NCBI GenBank assembly: GCA_037383845.1
Contig: JARRON010000005.1
Coordinates: forward strand, 62,001-126,000
Origin: JARRON01 sp037383845
GTDB lineage: Bacteria; Pseudomonadota; Gammaproteobacteria; Steroidobacterales; XN24
Direction: 5' to 3'
DNA: 64,000 nucleotides
The notes under the pieces were generated by a model, which saw only the letters and a list, made by a program, of their open reading frames with translations, did not search any database and had not been told where the DNA came from. Of this stretch, positions 35,142 through 43,765 are shown in pieces. The stretch's first letter is position 1. Each line of letters starts with the position of its first letter. The position numbers and the translations under genes are program-made.

Positions 35142-36412
35142 GGGGAATCTCCGACGAGGTATGCGAGCTTCGCGTGCGCCGAAAGGCGGTCGGCCTTCAG
35201 GCGAAGGGCGTCCAGGCGGGCGTCCAGCAGGGTCTTCTCCGCCCGGACCAGCTCGTCGAAAGGCGCAAGGTCGTTCTGGTACGCCAGCAGTGTGGCCTCG
35301 ACGTAGTCAGCTGCCGACGGCAGGATCTGGCTGTCGAAGAGCACGATGCGGTCGCCCAGCCGCTGGTGGCTTTCCCGGGCGGCGGCAAGTTCTGCGGCGA
35401 GCATTCGCCGCCTGTCCTCCAGCTGGCGCCGGGCCGCTCGCTCCGAGGCCCGCGCGGCAGACACGCGGCGATCCTGGCGGTCGCCGGTGAAGATGGGGAG
35501 CTCGAAGCTGAGCATGGCCGAGAGCATGTCGGACCGGTCCCTGCCCGCTTCATCCAGGCTGTCCCGGAGCCCGTAGCGGACGTCGAGCATCCAGCTGGGC
35601 TTGTAGGCCTCCCGGGCCAGGTCCACGCCGATGGCCTCGGCCCGCGCCGCCTCTGCACGCTCGGCCAGGACAGGATGGCTCTCGAGCCGCACCGACGCGC
35701 TTTCCCCCGGCGGCAGGGGCGGCAGTTCGGGCAGGCGGTCAAGGGCAGCCCGGGATGCGTCCTCGCCGAGCCAGCGGATGACCGCGGCCTCCCAGGGCGC
35801 ACGGGTTTCCCGAAGCCGGGCGATTTCTTCCTCCAGGCCGTCGATCTCGAGCTGAATCCGGATCAGTTCGTCCTGCCGCCGGCGCCCGCTGGCGTAGGCA
35901 GACACAACCGCGCCCTCAAGCTCCCGGTACCAGGCGCGTTCGGCGGCCACGAGCTCCATGGCCTCGGCCCGCCAGGCCGCCTCGATCCACGCGTGACGCA
36001 GGGAGAGCAGGACCTCTCGGCGGCGCCCGGCTTCCACGGCAGTGGTCGCCTCGGCGAGGACTTCGAGACGCGAGCGCTTCAGGGCAAGGGTATCGCCGGC
36101 AGGGAAGCGCTGCCGGAGACCTACCTGGACCTGGGTCATGGGCTCGCGATCCAGGTCGAAGGAATCCACGGGCACGTTGGCCGCACCGAAGAGCAATTCC
36201 GGATCTGGCAGCTGGGACTCAGCGACCGCGGAATCCAGCAGGGCCTCCTGCCGGGCCTGGATCTCCTCCAGGCCGGCATCGCGGGCGAGCGCGAGGTCCT
36301 CTGCATCCGCGAGGGAAAGAGACTGGGCCGTCGCGGCCGGGACGCCGGCCAGCCCGGCGAAAACCAGGAAAACGAGCAGGCGGCCTACGCAGGCCGCGGG
36401 AAACGGGAACAT
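35138..36412 (-). CDS. TolC-family outer-membrane channel, CusC-type
   Basis: 424 aa with a signal peptide (LLVFLVFAGLAGVPAATAQS). The mature sequence is mostly long helical coiled coils, with the TolC-family repeats LEVLAEATTAVEAGRRREVL and SAARASERAARRQLEDRR in the two halves. It would form the outer-membrane exit duct for the CusBA complex encoded just downstream, and it overlaps cusB by 4 nt. Confidence 0.88.
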   Translation of the reverse strand: MFPFPAACVGRLLVFLVFAGLAGVPAATAQSLSLADAEDLALARDAGLEEIQARQEALLDSAVAESQLPDPELLFGAANVPVDSFDLDREPMTQVQVGLRQRFPAGDTLALKRSRLEVLAEATTAVEAGRRREVLLSLRHAWIEAAWRAEAMELVAAERAWYRELEGAVVSAYASGRRRQDELIRIQLEIDGLEEEIARLRETRAPWEAAVIRWLGEDASRAALDRLPELPPLPPGESASVRLESHPVLAERAEAARAEAIGVDLAREAYKPSWMLDVRYGLRDSLDEAGRDRSDMLSAMLSFELPIFTGDRQDRRVSAARASERAARRQLEDRRRMLAAELAAARESHQRLGDRIVLFDSQILPSAADYVEATLLAYQNDLAPFDELVRAEKTLLDARLDALRLKADRLSAHAKLAYLVGDSP

Positions 36413-36461
36413 GGGACACCTCCGGAACTTCGAACGCGAAAGAAGCGCGAAGCGGGAGGCG

Positions 36462-36851
36462 TCAATCCAGCAGGATACAGTTCTTCAGGTGCAGGCGCGG
36501 CCCGCCCGGATCGGGCGGATCCATGGCTACGGGCAGGAACCGCGGGGCGGTGTCCTCCGGCAGGACGACGGCCTCCGCGGAGACAGGAAGCACTGCCAGC
36601 CGGGGATCTTTAAGCCCGAAGGAGGGATCCCGGCCGTCGAAGTCATAGCCGTCAACGTAGGTGCAGTCGGAGGTAGCGCCGCCGTCGTCGTGACAGGGCG
36701 GCGGTGGCTCCGGACAGTGAGGACAGTCGCCGCCGGCGATCACCTCGGCGGCCATCAGGCACGGGGCGACGGCCATGCTCGCCCACACGGCCAGGAACAG
36801 GCTGGCCGCCAGGCTCGCAAGACTTCGCCGATGTCGCCGCAATCCGTGCAT
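36462..36851 (-). CDS. Small exported Cys-rich protein of the cus operon
   Basis: 129 aa with a signal peptide (LASLAASLFLAVWASMAVA). The mature part has a Cys/Pro motif CPHCP followed by HDDGG and further Cys residues (SDCTYV, LKNCILLD). The first gene of the cus operon is often a small exported Cys- or His-rich protein; metal binding is inferred from the motif. No family name is recognised. It is 49 nt upstream of the tolC-like gene. Confidence 0.6.
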   Translation of the reverse strand: MHGLRRHRRSLASLAASLFLAVWASMAVAPCLMAAEVIAGGDCPHCPEPPPPCHDDGGATSDCTYVDGYDFDGRDPSFGLKDPRLAVLPVSAEAVVLPEDTAPRFLPVAMDPPDPGGPRLHLKNCILLD

Positions 36852-36889
36852 ACAGGTCTCAGTGACTGTGCGCCTGTTAGATTAGTTCC

Positions 36890-38167
36890 ATGGCAAAGGC
36901 TGTGACAAGCGCGCGCTCGGCAGGCAGCGACCGGTTCACAGTTCGGCGGGCAGGGGCGAATGGCCTTGTCGCAGTCGCCTGCCTGGTCCTGCTTGCGGCG
37001 TGTTCTCCCGCGCCGCGGCAGCTGCCGGTCCCGGCCGGACCGGGTGCGGCATTGCCCCGACTGACCACCGACGGGACGGGCGAAGTCTGGCTGAGCTGGG
37101 TGGAGCCCGCTGGCGGCGGCCACGCTCTGAAGTACGCCCGGCTGGAGCCGGACGGCTGGTCAGACCCGGCAGAGGCGGCCCGCGGGACCGACTGGTTCAT
37201 CAACTGGGCGGATTTTCCGTCGGTGGTCAGCGCCGGCGACGGCCGCCTCGGCGCCCACTGGCTGGAGAAGCGAGAGGGCGGACCTTACGCCTACCACGTC
37301 ATGATGTCGGTCTCCACCGACAGCGGCCGGACCTGGAGCCCCCCGGCCTCGCCCCATGACGATGAGTCGGCCACCGAGCACGGCTTCGCGACGCTTCTCC
37401 CGACGGATGCGGGACTCGCGGCGGTCTGGCTCGACGGGCGGAACACGAGCGCACCGGGAGTGGACGCTCCGAAAGGCCACCAGGGCCACGGCGGCGCCAT
37501 GACCCTGCGCGCGGGCGGGCTGGGCTGGAACGCGCAGCCACTGGCCGAGCTCCAGCTCGACACCATGACCTGCGACTGCTGCCAGACAGGAGCGGCGGCC
37601 ACGGGAGGCGGCGTCGTCGTGGTCTATCGGGATCGTTCCCCCCAGGAGATCCGCGACATTGCCTTCACCTTGTTGAAGGACGGAAGGGCCACGGCACCCC
37701 GGCCGGTCGCGGAGGACAACTGGCACATGCCGGCCTGTCCCGTGAACGGTCCGGCGATCGCTGCATCCGGCGATCGGGTCGCCGTCGCCTGGTTCACGGC
37801 GCCCGGCGAGCGTCCCGCGGTGAAGCTCGCCGTCTCCCCGGACGGCGGGAAAAGCTTCGGGGAACCAGTGACCGTCGAGTCAGGACCGAGCCTGGGCCGC
37901 GTGGACGTCGCCTTCCTGGCCGACGGTCGTCCCGTGGTGAGCTGGCTGGCGCTGAAGGACAAAAAGGCGGAGATCCGCTATCGGATCGTTTCCGCCGAAG
38001 ACGCGGCCGGCGAAATCCACTCGCTGGCGAAGACGTCCCGAGCCCGGAGTTCCGGGTTTCCCCAGATGGCCGTCTCGGGCCAGCACCTGGTCTTCGCCTG
38101 GACGGCCGCCGGCGATCCGTCGCGGGTCCTGAGCGCGCGGGTGCCGGTACCCTCCTCCGGGCCGTAG
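36890..38167 (+). CDS. BNR-repeat (sialidase-like) lipoprotein with CDCC motif
   Basis: 425 aa. A long basic N-terminus leads to a lipoprotein signal (VACLVLLAACS). The mature part contains BNR/Asp-box-like units (STDSGRTWSPP, SPDGGKSFGEP) of a six-bladed beta-propeller. A Cys cluster CDCCQT sits in the middle (LDTMTCDCCQT). It is unlikely to be a sialidase, because the family includes many non-catalytic propellers. The gene is divergent from the cus operon (38 nt between starts), which suggests shared regulation and a role in copper handling. The metal role is inferred. Confidence 0.75.
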   Translation: MAKAVTSARSAGSDRFTVRRAGANGLVAVACLVLLAACSPAPRQLPVPAGPGAALPRLTTDGTGEVWLSWVEPAGGGHALKYARLEPDGWSDPAEAARGTDWFINWADFPSVVSAGDGRLGAHWLEKREGGPYAYHVMMSVSTDSGRTWSPPASPHDDESATEHGFATLLPTDAGLAAVWLDGRNTSAPGVDAPKGHQGHGGAMTLRAGGLGWNAQPLAELQLDTMTCDCCQTGAAATGGGVVVVYRDRSPQEIRDIAFTLLKDGRATAPRPVAEDNWHMPACPVNGPAIAASGDRVAVAWFTAPGERPAVKLAVSPDGGKSFGEPVTVESGPSLGRVDVAFLADGRPVVSWLALKDKKAEIRYRIVSAEDAAGEIHSLAKTSRARSSGFPQMAVSGQHLVFAWTAAGDPSRVLSARVPVPSSGP

Positions 38168-38173
38168 CCGGGC

Positions 38174-39058
38174 TCAGACGATCCGCTTGAGGGCGTCGAT
38201 ACGCTCTTCCAGTGGGGGGTGGGACATGAAAAGCCGCTTGATGCCTTCGCCCTTGCGGCCGGAGATCCCGAACGCCTCGAACTGCTCCGGCAACCGGGAC
38301 TGGCCGGAAGCGGCCTTGAGCCGCTCCAGGGCGCCGATCATCTTGTCCCGGCTCGCCAGGCGCGCGCCGCCGGCGTCAGCCCGGAACTCCCGTTGCCGGG
38401 AGAACCACATGACGATGATGCTGGCCAGGACGCCCAGGAAGATCTCCGCCACGATGGTCGCGATCCAGAAGCCGGGCCCGTAGCCCTGCTCGTTCCGGAA
38501 CACCACGCGATCCACGAAGAACCCGACGATCCGCGCGATGAAGATGACGAACGTGTTCACCACTCCCTGGATCAGGGTCAGGGTCACCATGTCCCCGTTA
38601 GCCACGTGGCTGATCTCGTGACCGAGGACGGCTTCCACTTCCTCCGGGCGCATCCCCCTCAGCAGGCCGGTACTCACCGCCACCAGAGAGGCGTCGCGGC
38701 GCGCACCGGTGGCAAAGGCGTTGGGCTGGGGAGAATCAAAGACAGCCACTTCCGGCATGCCGATGCCCGCCTCCCGGGCCTGGCGCCGTACCGTTTCCAC
38801 CAGCCAGGCTTCCACCTGGTTGGACGGCTGGGTGATAACCCGTGCTCCCGTAGCGCGCTTGGCCATCCACTTGGACATGGCCAGGGAGATGAAAGCACCG
38901 CCGAAGCCGAAGACCGCAGCAAAGGCCAACAGCGACCCGTAGTCCAGGGCAATGCCCTGCTCGTCGAGGATTCGCTCGAAGCCCAGCAGCCGCAGCGTGA
39001 TCGACAGAACGACAATGACCGCCAGGTTGGTGGCGAGGAACAGGAACACCCGCTTCAT
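38174..39058 (-). CDS. htpX: Membrane protease HtpX
   Basis: 294 aa, the same length as E. coli HtpX. Two N-terminal helices, the M48 zinc motif HEISH (His147, Glu148, His151), two further helices and a downstream Glu in the peptidase domain are present. It degrades damaged membrane proteins. The conserved C-terminus (FMSHPPLEERIDAL) is intact. It lies 6 nt from the stop of the convergent sialidase-like gene and probably has its own promoter. Confidence 0.95.
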   Translation of the reverse strand: MKRVFLFLATNLAVIVVLSITLRLLGFERILDEQGIALDYGSLLAFAAVFGFGGAFISLAMSKWMAKRATGARVITQPSNQVEAWLVETVRRQAREAGIGMPEVAVFDSPQPNAFATGARRDASLVAVSTGLLRGMRPEEVEAVLGHEISHVANGDMVTLTLIQGVVNTFVIFIARIVGFFVDRVVFRNEQGYGPGFWIATIVAEIFLGVLASIIVMWFSRQREFRADAGGARLASRDKMIGALERLKAASGQSRLPEQFEAFGISGRKGEGIKRLFMSHPPLEERIDALKRIV

Positions 39059-39123
39059 GTTTCGACTCCTTGATGAAGCCCGTGGCCGACGATCTCAGAC
39101 CGCCGGCGCCGCAGAAGGTTCTG

Positions 39124-40365
39124 TCAGGCCGCGGCTGCCGCCGCCGGAGCACCCCGGGGCGGACAGCTCAGCCGCATGACGATATAGCCCACCACCGCCG
39201 AGAGGAGGGAGCCCGTCAGCACGCCCAGGCGCACCGCCGCCTCGAAATTCGCGCCCGTAGCGTGTTCGAAGGCCAGGGTGCCGATGAAAAGGCTCATGGT
39301 GAAACCGATGCCGGTCAGGATGGACGCGCCGTACAGCATGCCCCAGGTCGCGCCCGAGGGTCGCCGGGCCAGGCCGAGCATTACGAGCAGCCACACTACG
39401 GCGAACACGCCGATCTGCTTGCCAACGAACAGGCCGACGGAAATCCCCAGCGGTACCGGCTCCAGCATCGAATCCAGCCCCATGCCCTCGAATGACACCC
39501 CTGCGTTGGCGAACGCAAACACCGGCAAGATCCCGAAAGCTACCCAGGGATGGAGAGCGTGTTCCAGATGCCGGGCCGGCGAGTGTCCGTCTTCATCCTT
39601 CGCCCGGAGGGGGACGGACAGGGCCACGACCACGCCCGCGAGTGTCGCGTGGACACCCGACTTCAGGACGCAGACCCAGATGGCGATCCCGACGACCACG
39701 TAGGCGGCAATCCGGGTCACTCCGGCGCGGTTGAGCACGACAAGTATGACGACTCCCAGCGCCGCCAGCCCGATGGCCGTGAGCGAAAGGTTGCCGCTGT
39801 AGAAAATGGCGATGACCAGGATCGCCATGAGGTCGTCGATGATGGCCAGGGTGGTGACGAAGACCTTTACCGACAGTGGCACGCGGTCCGACAGGAGGGA
39901 GAGCACGCCGAGCGCGAACGCGATGTCCGTGGCCGCCGGAATGGCCCAGCCCTTGCTGGCCACGGGGTCATCGCCGTTGAACAGGATGTAGATCCCCGCC
40001 GGCACCAGGAAGCCGCCGATCGCCGCCACCACCGGCAGGACGATCTGGTCCCGGTTGGACAACTCGCCCTCGAGGATCTCCCGCTTTATCTCCAGTCCCA
40101 CCAGGAAAAAGAACACGGCCATCAGGCCGTCGTTGATCCACAGGAGCAGCGGCTTGTCCAGGATCAGGTTGCCCACGGCCACCGTGACCGGGATATGCAG
40201 CAAGTCCTCGTAGAAAGCCTTCAGCGGAGAGTTGGCCAGGATGATGGCGAGGAGGGCGGCGAATACCAGCAGGATGCCGCCGGCACTCTCCAGCCGCAGG
40301 AACTCCCGGAGTGCCCTGAACAGGCGCTTGTCACCGCCGGGAAGTACTGAGCTGTTGCTCGCCAT
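39124..40365 (-). CDS. nhaA: Na+/H+ antiporter NhaA
   Basis: 413 aa with about 11-12 hydrophobic helices. The conserved Asp pair of the NhaA ion site is visible in TLAIIDDLMAI, and the typical ILLVFAALLAIILANSP and GLEIKREI motifs are present. It exchanges sodium for protons across the inner membrane and contributes to pH and salt homeostasis, which fits a saline or alkaline habitat. It precedes htpX on the same strand with a 65-nt gap. Confidence 0.95.
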   Translation of the reverse strand: MASNSSVLPGGDKRLFRALREFLRLESAGGILLVFAALLAIILANSPLKAFYEDLLHIPVTVAVGNLILDKPLLLWINDGLMAVFFFLVGLEIKREILEGELSNRDQIVLPVVAAIGGFLVPAGIYILFNGDDPVASKGWAIPAATDIAFALGVLSLLSDRVPLSVKVFVTTLAIIDDLMAILVIAIFYSGNLSLTAIGLAALGVVILVVLNRAGVTRIAAYVVVGIAIWVCVLKSGVHATLAGVVVALSVPLRAKDEDGHSPARHLEHALHPWVAFGILPVFAFANAGVSFEGMGLDSMLEPVPLGISVGLFVGKQIGVFAVVWLLVMLGLARRPSGATWGMLYGASILTGIGFTMSLFIGTLAFEHATGANFEAAVRLGVLTGSLLSAVVGYIVMRLSCPPRGAPAAAAAA

Positions 40366-40460
40366 GTTGATCGGGTCCGGGGCCGCTGGGGGGCGTCATT
40401 CTCGCAGCAGGCGCCACCGGCAGGCAATTGGAGGGTCCGGCCGGACGGCGCAGCCGGGCT

Positions 40461-41318
40461 TCACCGGGCCGGAGACAGGCCGATGGCGCCCTTGTGGACG
40501 CCCTCGTAAAGGCGGACGACGATCCGCTGCCCGGGGAACCGGTCCGCCAGCTGGTCGGCCACGTACTGGGCGAGACATTCCACGGTCGTGTCCGTCGGGA
40601 CCACCTCGCAGCAGCCGGCATCGATGGACAGCTCGAACTTTCCTTCCGCCGCGTCGTACTCGAACGCCAGCCGGTCCCCGTCCGCGCCGTCGCCAGACTC
40701 CGCCAGGTCGTCCGCGGAAGCCAGGTAGATGTCCTTCCAGCGATCGGCCCAGGCGGCCTCTTGGGCATCGTCCTGTCGGCCGTCGCGGGTAATCTCGATG
40801 CGGGACCGGTGCCCGTGGGCAATACGCTGGCACAGGCCGGCGTGGCGCTTGAGCCCGTGGCTGTAGTGGAAGTAATGCCCCGGGGTTGCCTCCTCCCTCA
40901 GGCCGAGGCGGATCTTTTGCACTGTGTCGGGCACTACGCGCCTTACCGCGGCCACAAGGGGCCCCTGCATCTCGGCCATGTCCACCGCCGCGGCCCCGAC
41001 CAGGGTCACCGCGCACGCGGGACAGGCCACCCGAATGCGGCGGCCGATTCCCCATGGAAAGTCCACCTCCACGCGGCCGTCTTTTTCCACCACAGACGCA
41101 TCCGACGCAGCGGGCACGAGCAGCCGGTGATCCGCATAGGACTCCACCGCCTCCCTGGCCCGGCGTTTCACCTCGCCAAAGTCCAGGACCATGGACTGCT
41201 CGTCCAGCTCGCCTTCCAGTTCCAGGTCAACGATCCAGCTTTCGCCTACCAGTCCCCGCTCCTGGTCCAGCCGGGAAAAATCAAGCACGGTCAGTTGTTC
41301 GACAAAGAGGCAGGCCAT
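40461..41318 (-). CDS. Two-part 6-pyruvoyl-tetrahydropterin synthase (QueD/PTPS) family protein
   Basis: 285 aa from ATG 41318. The N-terminal part (about 20-75) has PTPS core strands (GELDEQSMVLDFGEVKRR, ADHRLLVP) without the zinc His cluster. The C-terminal part has the full cluster: His154 in HYSHG, Cys163, and His168/His170 in AHGH, plus the acidic segment PTDTTVECLAQYV. The layout suggests an internal duplication where only the second unit is catalytic. Expected substrates are 7,8-dihydroneopterin triphosphate (pterin or queuosine-type pathway). Its exact reaction cannot be told from the sequence. Confidence 0.75.
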   Translation of the reverse strand: MACLFVEQLTVLDFSRLDQERGLVGESWIVDLELEGELDEQSMVLDFGEVKRRAREAVESYADHRLLVPAASDASVVEKDGRVEVDFPWGIGRRIRVACPACAVTLVGAAAVDMAEMQGPLVAAVRRVVPDTVQKIRLGLREEATPGHYFHYSHGLKRHAGLCQRIAHGHRSRIEITRDGRQDDAQEAAWADRWKDIYLASADDLAESGDGADGDRLAFEYDAAEGKFELSIDAGCCEVVPTDTTVECLAQYVADQLADRFPGQRIVVRLYEGVHKGAIGLSPAR

Positions 41319-41407
41319 GGCCGGGAACCGTCGGGCGGCAGCAGGGAACAGCCGCGAATTGTAACCCGCCGCCGAGGCGCCACGTGCCCAGGATCGGTCC
41401 GACCCGC

Positions 41408-41413
41408 TATGAT
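41408..41413 (+). promoter_or_regulatory. Possible -10 element for the terC-corA-rim operon
   Basis: TATGAT (5 of 6 with consensus) lies about 31 nt upstream of the TerC start; the -35 side (TGCCCA at 41385-41390) is poor. This is the only candidate seen before the run of plus-strand genes from TerC to the deacylase. Confidence 0.3.
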
Positions 41414-41443
41414 GCAACCACATCCGAGCAGGGGCGGACCGAG

Positions 41444-42199
41444 ATGCTGGAATGGGTGGCGGACCCGTCCGCCTGGGTGGCCCTGGCCACCCTGACGCTG
41501 CTCGAGATCGTCCTGGGCGTCGACAACATCATCTTCCTGTCCATCATCGCGGACCGGCTGCCCGAGCATCAGCGCCCGAAAGCCAGAAGGCTCGGTCTGC
41601 TGGCGGCCATGGGCATGCGCATCGCCATGCTGCTGGCGCTCACCTGGCTGATGGGGCTGACCCGCCCGCTGTTCGAGATCGCGGGCAAGGCGTTCTCCGG
41701 ACGTGACCTCATCCTCATCGCCGGCGGACTGTTCCTGCTGGGCAAGAGCACCATGGAGGTGCACCAGCAGCTCGAGGGCGAGGAACACGTGACCGCCGAC
41801 GGCAAGGGCACGAGCTTCTGGCTGGTGATCGCCCAGATCGGCGTGCTGGACCTGGTCTTTTCCTTCGACTCGGTGCTCACCGCTATTGGACTGGCCCAGC
41901 ACGTCCCTGTCATGATCATAGCCATCGTCATCGCGGTGCTCGTGATGATGTGGGCGGCGGAGCCGATCGCCGCGTTCGTGCACCAGCACCCGACCATCAA
42001 GATGCTGGCCCTGTCGTTCCTGGTGCTGATCGGCTTCGCACTGGTGGCCGAGGGACTCGGCCTGCATATTCCCAAGGGCTATATCTACTTCGCCGTGGCC
42101 TTCTCGCTGGGCGTCGAAATGCTCAACATGAAGGTTCGCGGGCGGCACCGGGTCGAACCGGTGCACTTACGGGCCAAGATCAAGTCGCCGGAGGACTAA
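41444..42199 (+). CDS. TerC-family membrane protein
   Basis: 251 aa from ATG 41444. About seven hydrophobic helices carry the family signatures LEIVLGVDNIIFLS and VLDLVFSFDSVLTA (conserved Asp residues in helices). TerC proteins are linked to Mn2+ export or to metal loading of exported proteins. The CorA gene follows 14 nt downstream, so a shared metal-homeostasis role is plausible. Confidence 0.92.
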   Translation: MLEWVADPSAWVALATLTLLEIVLGVDNIIFLSIIADRLPEHQRPKARRLGLLAAMGMRIAMLLALTWLMGLTRPLFEIAGKAFSGRDLILIAGGLFLLGKSTMEVHQQLEGEEHVTADGKGTSFWLVIAQIGVLDLVFSFDSVLTAIGLAQHVPVMIIAIVIAVLVMMWAAEPIAAFVHQHPTIKMLALSFLVLIGFALVAEGLGLHIPKGYIYFAVAFSLGVEMLNMKVRGRHRVEPVHLRAKIKSPED

Positions 42200-42213
42200 C
42201 CGGAGCAGGACCC

Positions 42214-43293
42214 ATGGAAACACGACAGAGTCGCCGTCGAATTCGTCCTGGCGCGTCGCCGGGACACGCCATCGAAACCGTGGCTGCGGATGCGACAGGC
42301 GGCCGGGTCGACTGGGTCCGGTACTCCGATACCGAAATGACGGAAGAATCGGCCGCGCCCCTCGCCGATGTCCTGGACAGTCTTGGCGACGGACAGGTCA
42401 ACTGGCTGCATTTCGACGCCCCGCCGGACCCGCCGGTTCTGCGCCTGCTCCAGGAACGTCTGGGCCTGGACGCCCTCGCCCTGGAGGACGTCCATAACGG
42501 AGGCCAGCGCTCGAAGCTTGAGCTGTTCGAGAACCACAGCTTCGTCGTGGTCTCCGTCCCCCTGCTGCACGACGGCACGGTCAAGGTCGAGCAGCTCAGC
42601 CTCTTCCTGGGCCCCCGGTGGGTTATCAGTGTCTGGCCCGGGCCGCCCTCGCTGCTGGCCCCGGTTCTGGAACGGCTCCGCAGCGGCGGCACGGGGCGGA
42701 TTCGGACCCGGGGCGCGGACTACCTGCTCTATACCCTGGTCGACGCTGCGGTGGACTCGGTCTTCCCGGTGCTGGAGACCATCGCCCGGGAGGTCGAGGA
42801 CACCGAGGACGAGGTGCTCAACGGCGCGAGTGAAGACACCCTTGCCGGCATTCACCACACGCGACGAAACATCATTGCCCTGCGACGGCTGAACGTTCCC
42901 GGCCAGGAGATGCTCGGCGCCCTGCTACGCGCCGACGACTCGCCCCTGGGTGCCCAGACCCGGCGATACATGCGGGACGTTCTGGATCACCATATGCGCA
43001 TCTCGGACATGATGGAGAGTCTCTCGGAAATGATCCGCGGAATGCATGAACTGAACCTTGCGACACTCAGCAACCGGATGAACGACGTGATGAAACTGCT
43101 GACGATGATCGCAACCATCTTTATTCCACTGTCGTTCGTCACCGGCCTGTACGGCATGAACTTCAACCCCGAAGTGAGCCCGTGGAACATGCCGGAACTC
43201 AACACACGCTTCGGTTATCCGGCTGTGCTGCTACTGCTGGCCGGCGTCGCCGGCATCATGATCTGGGCCTTTCGCCGCCGTGACTGGCTCTAG
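42214..43293 (+). CDS. CorA-family divalent metal transporter
   Basis: 359 aa from ATG 42214. Most of it is a cytoplasmic helical domain, with two membrane helices at the C-terminus (LTMIATIFIPLSFVTGLYGMN and YPAVLLLLAGVAGIMIWAF). The pore motif GMN is present, followed by the short FNPEVSPWNMPEL loop of the ZntB/CorA type. It carries Mg2+, Co2+ or Zn2+; which one is not determinable. Its end overlaps the RimB-like gene by 14 nt. Confidence 0.93.
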   Translation: METRQSRRRIRPGASPGHAIETVAADATGGRVDWVRYSDTEMTEESAAPLADVLDSLGDGQVNWLHFDAPPDPPVLRLLQERLGLDALALEDVHNGGQRSKLELFENHSFVVVSVPLLHDGTVKVEQLSLFLGPRWVISVWPGPPSLLAPVLERLRSGGTGRIRTRGADYLLYTLVDAAVDSVFPVLETIAREVEDTEDEVLNGASEDTLAGIHHTRRNIIALRRLNVPGQEMLGALLRADDSPLGAQTRRYMRDVLDHHMRISDMMESLSEMIRGMHELNLATLSNRMNDVMKLLTMIATIFIPLSFVTGLYGMNFNPEVSPWNMPELNTRFGYPAVLLLLAGVAGIMIWAFRRRDWL

Positions 43294-43762
43294 ATCCGGG
43301 CCGCTGACGGTGGGCTGGCGGGAGTGGGTCGGCCTGGAGTCCCTCGGGATCCCGGTGCTCAAGGCCAAGGTCGACACGGGCGCCCGAACTTCCGCCCTGC
43401 ACGCCTTCCAGGTGGAAACGGAACTCAAAGGCGGTGCGCCCTGGGTGGTCTTCAGCGTGCATCCCCGGCAGGGCGACCGCACGGGGGTCATTACCTGCGA
43501 AGCACCCGTGCTGGACCGCCGCAGCGTCGCGGACTCCGGCGGACACCGGGAGATGCGCTACGTCATCGAGGCGCCGGTCAGCCTGGCCGGACAGACCTGG
43601 CCTATCGAACTGACGCTGACGAACCGGGACACCATGCGTTTCCGCATGCTGCTCGGCCGAACGGCCCTGCGCGGCCGGTTCCTCGTCGACCCGCGGCGGT
43701 CTTTCGTCTGCGGGGGCACCACCAACACGCCGCCGGCGGACATGGCGGCGAAGGACAGCTGA
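43280..43762 (+). CDS. RimB/RloB-like retropepsin-type protease (ATP-dependent Zn protease family)
   Basis: 160 aa from a GTG start at 43280, 14 nt inside the corA end. The motif KVDTGARTSALHA (Asp32, Thr33, Gly34) is a retropepsin-like active site, as in the pfam05618 proteins that accompany RimK. Length and the RMLLGRTALRGRFLVDP segment fit this family. In the RimK context it may trim poly-glutamate or regulate ribosomal S6 modification. The name is inferred from context. Confidence 0.82.
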   Translation: MTGSRSGPLTVGWREWVGLESLGIPVLKAKVDTGARTSALHAFQVETELKGGAPWVVFSVHPRQGDRTGVITCEAPVLDRRSVADSGGHREMRYVIEAPVSLAGQTWPIELTLTNRDTMRFRMLLGRTALRGRFLVDPRRSFVCGGTTNTPPADMAAKDS

Positions 43763-43765
43763 TTT

